From contig CAZKYC010000011.1 in assembly GCA_964556895.1 (NCBI GenBank), positions 9,103 through 73,102 of the forward strand: a DNA stretch of 64,000 nt, written 5' to 3'. The position numbers and the translations under genes were made by a program. Each line of letters begins with the position of its first letter. Position 1 is the stretch's first letter. Positions 62,009 to 64,000 of this stretch are shown here, one piece after another. The DNA comes from Hinthialibacter sp964556895 (GTDB lineage: Bacteria > Hinthialibacterota > Hinthialibacteria > Hinthialibacterales > Hinthialibacteraceae). The notes below the pieces were generated by a model that searched no databases, had not been told where the DNA came from, and saw only the letters and a program-made list of their open reading frames with translations.

Positions 62009-63430
62009 ATGGTAAGCGATCCACTGTTGGGAAAGTCGACGATTTTGATTGTCGACGACGAAGAAGACGTACATTATTCCTTTGGCCGTTTCTTATCGCC
62101 GCTGCAATGCACCCTGCTCAAAGCGACCTCCGGCGAAGAAGCCCTCGAAGCGCTCCAATATGAGTCGCCCGACTTGATTATTATGGACATCAAGATGGGC
62201 GGCATGGACGGCCTCTCGACTCTGAAAGAGATCAACAAACTCCACAACCAGTCGCCGGTGATTATGATGACCGCCTTTTCGACCACGACGGCGGCGATTG
62301 AAGCCACCCGCTTGGGGGCGTTTGACTATGTCTTGAAGCCGTTTGACCCGCCCAAGATGATGGAGGTCATCCAATCGGCGCTGTCGACCCGGCGCATGAT
62401 GCAAAAGTCAGTGGTGTGGGGCGCCAACGAAGGCATGGCAGTCGACGACGACGTGTTGATCGGCAACGCCTCGGCCATGCAGGAAGTTTATAAACTGATC
62501 GGCAAGGTCGCCGACAGCGACGCGCTGGTGCTTATTACCGGCGAGAGCGGCACCGGCAAAGAGCTCGTCGCCCGCGCGATATACAGCCATAGCCAGCGCA
62601 AGAGCCAGATTTTTCTGCCCGTGAATTGCGCCGCGATTCCGGAGACGCTGCTTGAGAGCGAACTCTTCGGCCATGAAAAAGGCTCGTTCTCCGGCGCCAG
62701 CGAACGCCGCATCGGCAAGTTTGAACAGGCGCGCAACGGCGCCATCTTTCTCGACGAAATCGGCGAACTCAGCATGGTCACCCAGGGCAAACTGTTGCGC
62801 GTGTTGCAAGACCAAAACTTTCAGCGCGTGGGCGGGAAGGAATTCATTCAATCCAACGCGCGGGTAATCGCGGCCACCAACTGCAACCTGGCCAACATGG
62901 TCAAAGACAACAAGTTTCGCGAAGACCTCTACTACCGCCTTCAGGTGGTGACCATTCAGCTGCCTGCGTTGAAAGAACGGCGCAGCGACATTCCACTCTT
63001 GGCGCGCTATTTCGCCAAACGCGCGGGGTTTGAGACCCTGCCGCTGTCAAAAGAAGCCGAAGAGTTTTTGATGAACCACGACTGGCCGGGCAATGTTCGC
63101 GAGTTGGAGAATTCGATTCAGCGGGCGTTGTTGCTCTCGCGCGGCAGCATCATCACGATCGACCATCTCCACACTCAAAGCGGCGCCCGCGAAAAAACCA
63201 ACGAAAGCGGCGGCGAGACCCATGAAGTCAGAGAAGGCCTCGATTACGCCCTCGACCAGCTTTGGAACCAAATCATCACCCAACAACAGAGCAACTCGAT
63301 CAAAGTGTTTCAGTGGCTTGAGACCGAGCTCGCCAAGCGCGCCATGGCCCAAACCGGCGGCAACCAGGTCAAATCGGCGAAACTGTTGGGCATCTCGCGC
63401 AATACCTTGCGCCAGCGGCTAGGGTTATAG
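62009..63430 (+). CDS. NtrC-family sigma-54-dependent response regulator
   Basis: 473 residues in three domains. The receiver (1-120) has phospho-acceptor Asp60 in LIIMDIKMGG. The AAA+ domain (about 150-380) has Walker A GESGTGKE (178-185), the sigma-54 contact loop GSFSGA (225-230) in place of GAFTGA, and Walker B GAIFLDE. The C-terminal Fis-type helix-turn-helix is NQVKSAKLLGISRNTLRQRL. It activates sigma-54 promoters, possibly including those seen at 35.7 and 40.0 kb (inference). No kinase gene is adjacent. The DUF1232 gene follows immediately. Confidence 0.92.
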   Translation: MVSDPLLGKSTILIVDDEEDVHYSFGRFLSPLQCTLLKATSGEEALEALQYESPDLIIMDIKMGGMDGLSTLKEINKLHNQSPVIMMTAFSTTTAAIEATRLGAFDYVLKPFDPPKMMEVIQSALSTRRMMQKSVVWGANEGMAVDDDVLIGNASAMQEVYKLIGKVADSDALVLITGESGTGKELVARAIYSHSQRKSQIFLPVNCAAIPETLLESELFGHEKGSFSGASERRIGKFEQARNGAIFLDEIGELSMVTQGKLLRVLQDQNFQRVGGKEFIQSNARVIAATNCNLANMVKDNKFREDLYYRLQVVTIQLPALKERRSDIPLLARYFAKRAGFETLPLSKEAEEFLMNHDWPGNVRELENSIQRALLLSRGSIITIDHLHTQSGAREKTNESGGETHEVREGLDYALDQLWNQIITQQQSNSIKVFQWLETELAKRAMAQTGGNQVKSAKLLGISRNTLRQRLGL

Positions 63431-63763
63431 ATGTTGCGCTCGCGTTTTGGCCGCGTGTTTGATCTCGCTAAAGGGCGCAACCCAATGACGGTGTTGCGCT
63501 TCATTCTTCACTTGCCCAATTTTGTGCGCCTTTCGTTTCGGTTGTTGGGCGACGGGCGTGTGCCGCTGCATCTCAAGTTGTTTTGTTACGCGGCGATTGC
63601 TTACATTATCATGCCGTTTGACCTTTTGCCCGACCTGGCCATGTTTGGCGTCGGCTACGTCGAAGACGTGGTCTTGGTCTATCTCGCCTTTAACAAACTC
63701 ATGACCGACTCCCCCCCAGACGTCGTCCAAGAACACGTTCAAGCGATTAGCGAAAACCGGTAA
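63431..63763 (+). CDS. DUF1232 (YkvA-like) membrane protein
   Basis: 110 residues. Its ATG directly follows the stop of the sigma-54 activator (0 bp apart), so the two are co-transcribed. The DUF1232 core is HLKLFCYAAIAYIIMPFDLLPDLAMFGVGYVEDVVL, consistent with the family pattern Y-xx-P-x-DLxPD-xxxG-xxDD. One or two hydrophobic segments are present. The function of the family is unknown. A family-1 MITE begins 5 bp after its stop. Confidence 0.85.
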   Translation: MLRSRFGRVFDLAKGRNPMTVLRFILHLPNFVRLSFRLLGDGRVPLHLKLFCYAAIAYIIMPFDLLPDLAMFGVGYVEDVVLVYLAFNKLMTDSPPDVVQEHVQAISENR

Positions 63764-63767
63764 ATCT

Positions 63768-64000
63768 GGCTCATCCGGGATTTGGAAACTTTTTCTCAAA
63801 TTGAATTAGAGCGTTTGTCAAAAAAATGTGGGTAAAGCGCGCCCGAATCCGCCGCGGCGGACAGCGATGAAACAGTTACGTAAACTCAATCCGCACATAA
63901 TTCTGGCAACCACTATAAAAATTCCCGACACGATCTCAAGGATGATTTTTTTTTCGTTGTATTTGGCATGGGTACAACTCTGCTCGCTTCAGTGCGGCTC
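63768..64000 (+). mobile_element. Family-1 MITE-like element, copy G, interrupted by a family-2 element and cut by the window end
   Basis: Begins GGCTCATCCGGGATTTGG at 63768. After GAATTA it is interrupted by a complete family-2 element (63807-63917), then resumes AAAATTCCCGACACGATCTC and enters the core hairpin at 63965, running off the window. Joining the two parts restores the family-1 sequence of copy A. Confidence 0.85.
63807..63917 (+). mobile_element. Family-2 MITE-like element nested in family-1 copy G
   Basis: 111 bp from TAGAGCGTTTGTC to GGCAACCACTATA, bounded by TA on each side. The ends are imperfect inverted repeats and the centre has CCGCCGCGGCGG. It is reverse in orientation to 19497-19608 and about 85-90% alike by eye. 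The uninterrupted site is known from the other family-1 copies, so the insertion point and TA duplication can be read directly. Confidence 0.85.

Noticed and set aside
1..64000. CRISPR arrays
   Set aside because: Repeats found are dispersed and single; no regularly spaced direct repeats with unique spacers were seen.
1..64000. tRNA or rRNA genes
   Set aside because: No cloverleaf with a GGTTC-A-A T-loop and acceptor pairing, and no rRNA-like conserved stretch, was recognised by eye; a tRNAscan-type search would settle it.

Overview
The window looks like a piece of chromosome from an uncultivated Gram-negative (diderm) bacterium. ExbB/ExbD motor proteins, several lipoproteins and periplasmic glycoside hydrolases support an outer membrane. 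Base composition is moderate, and AT-rich stretches occur only between genes. EutN/CcmL microcompartment vertex proteins, GH2- and GH38-type glycosidases, a CotH/lamin-tail protein, a bactofilin and many PMT-type glycosyltransferase genes recall candidate phyla near the Planctomycetes/Hydrogenedentes/Sumerlaeota/Hinthialibacterota grouping. That placement is a guess from gene content, not a phylogeny. No rRNA, tRNA, CRISPR array, prophage or transposase gene was found.

Layout. 1-6.7 kb: the end of a LOG-family gene, a lipoylation operon read leftward (lipoyl-carrier protein, lipB, lipA, VanZ-like), and divergent dnaE. 7-15 kb: pdxA, a very large GH38-like protein, and an envelope block (degenerate amidase, GerMN protein, VanX-type dipeptidase). 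15-19.5 kb: a glycosyltransferase pseudogene remnant, a 1077-residue PMT-type membrane protein and a zinc-ribbon protein. 20-26.8 kb: asnB, then an ArgA-like acetyltransferase followed without gaps by three BMC-P shell genes, then a methyltransferase and a second acetyltransferase. 26.8-31.4 kb: a secreted protein with a clear sigma-70 promoter and long leader, and comEC. 31.5-35.6 kb: two tandem amtB-glnB modules, one with a sigma-54 promoter. 36-46.9 kb: CotH-like protein, hydroxyacyl-CoA dehydrogenase, a response regulator, a coiled-coil protein, another PMT glycosyltransferase, SGNH lipoprotein, CbiM, TrmJ-like and a methyltransferase. 47-53.4 kb: a pseudopilin, then an exbB-exbD-TPR-VWA operon resembling a TonB system whose transducer carries a von Willebrand A domain. 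54-64 kb: csrA-fliW-ABC ATPase, two tandem paralogous coiled-coil proteins of unknown family, a GH2 enzyme, bactofilin, an NtrC-type activator and a DUF1232 protein.

The strongest non-genic signal is a set of dispersed repeats. Family 1 is a roughly 258-bp MITE-like element with imperfect terminal inverted repeats; two copies have perfect 8-bp target duplications. It encloses a conserved hairpin that also occurs alone, once with a completely different but still complementary outer stem. Family 2 is a roughly 110-bp element flanked by TA; one copy is nested inside a family-1 copy. Family 3 is a short hairpin seen beside two family-1 copies. These elements touch genes: one abuts the dnaE stop codon, one supplies the last codons of the bactofilin, and one adjoins the glycosyltransferase pseudogene.

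Together the genes suggest a polysaccharide-degrading heterotroph with microcompartment metabolism, nitrogen-regulated ammonium uptake and CsrA/FliW control. The core shell and enzyme genes of the microcompartment lie outside the window.
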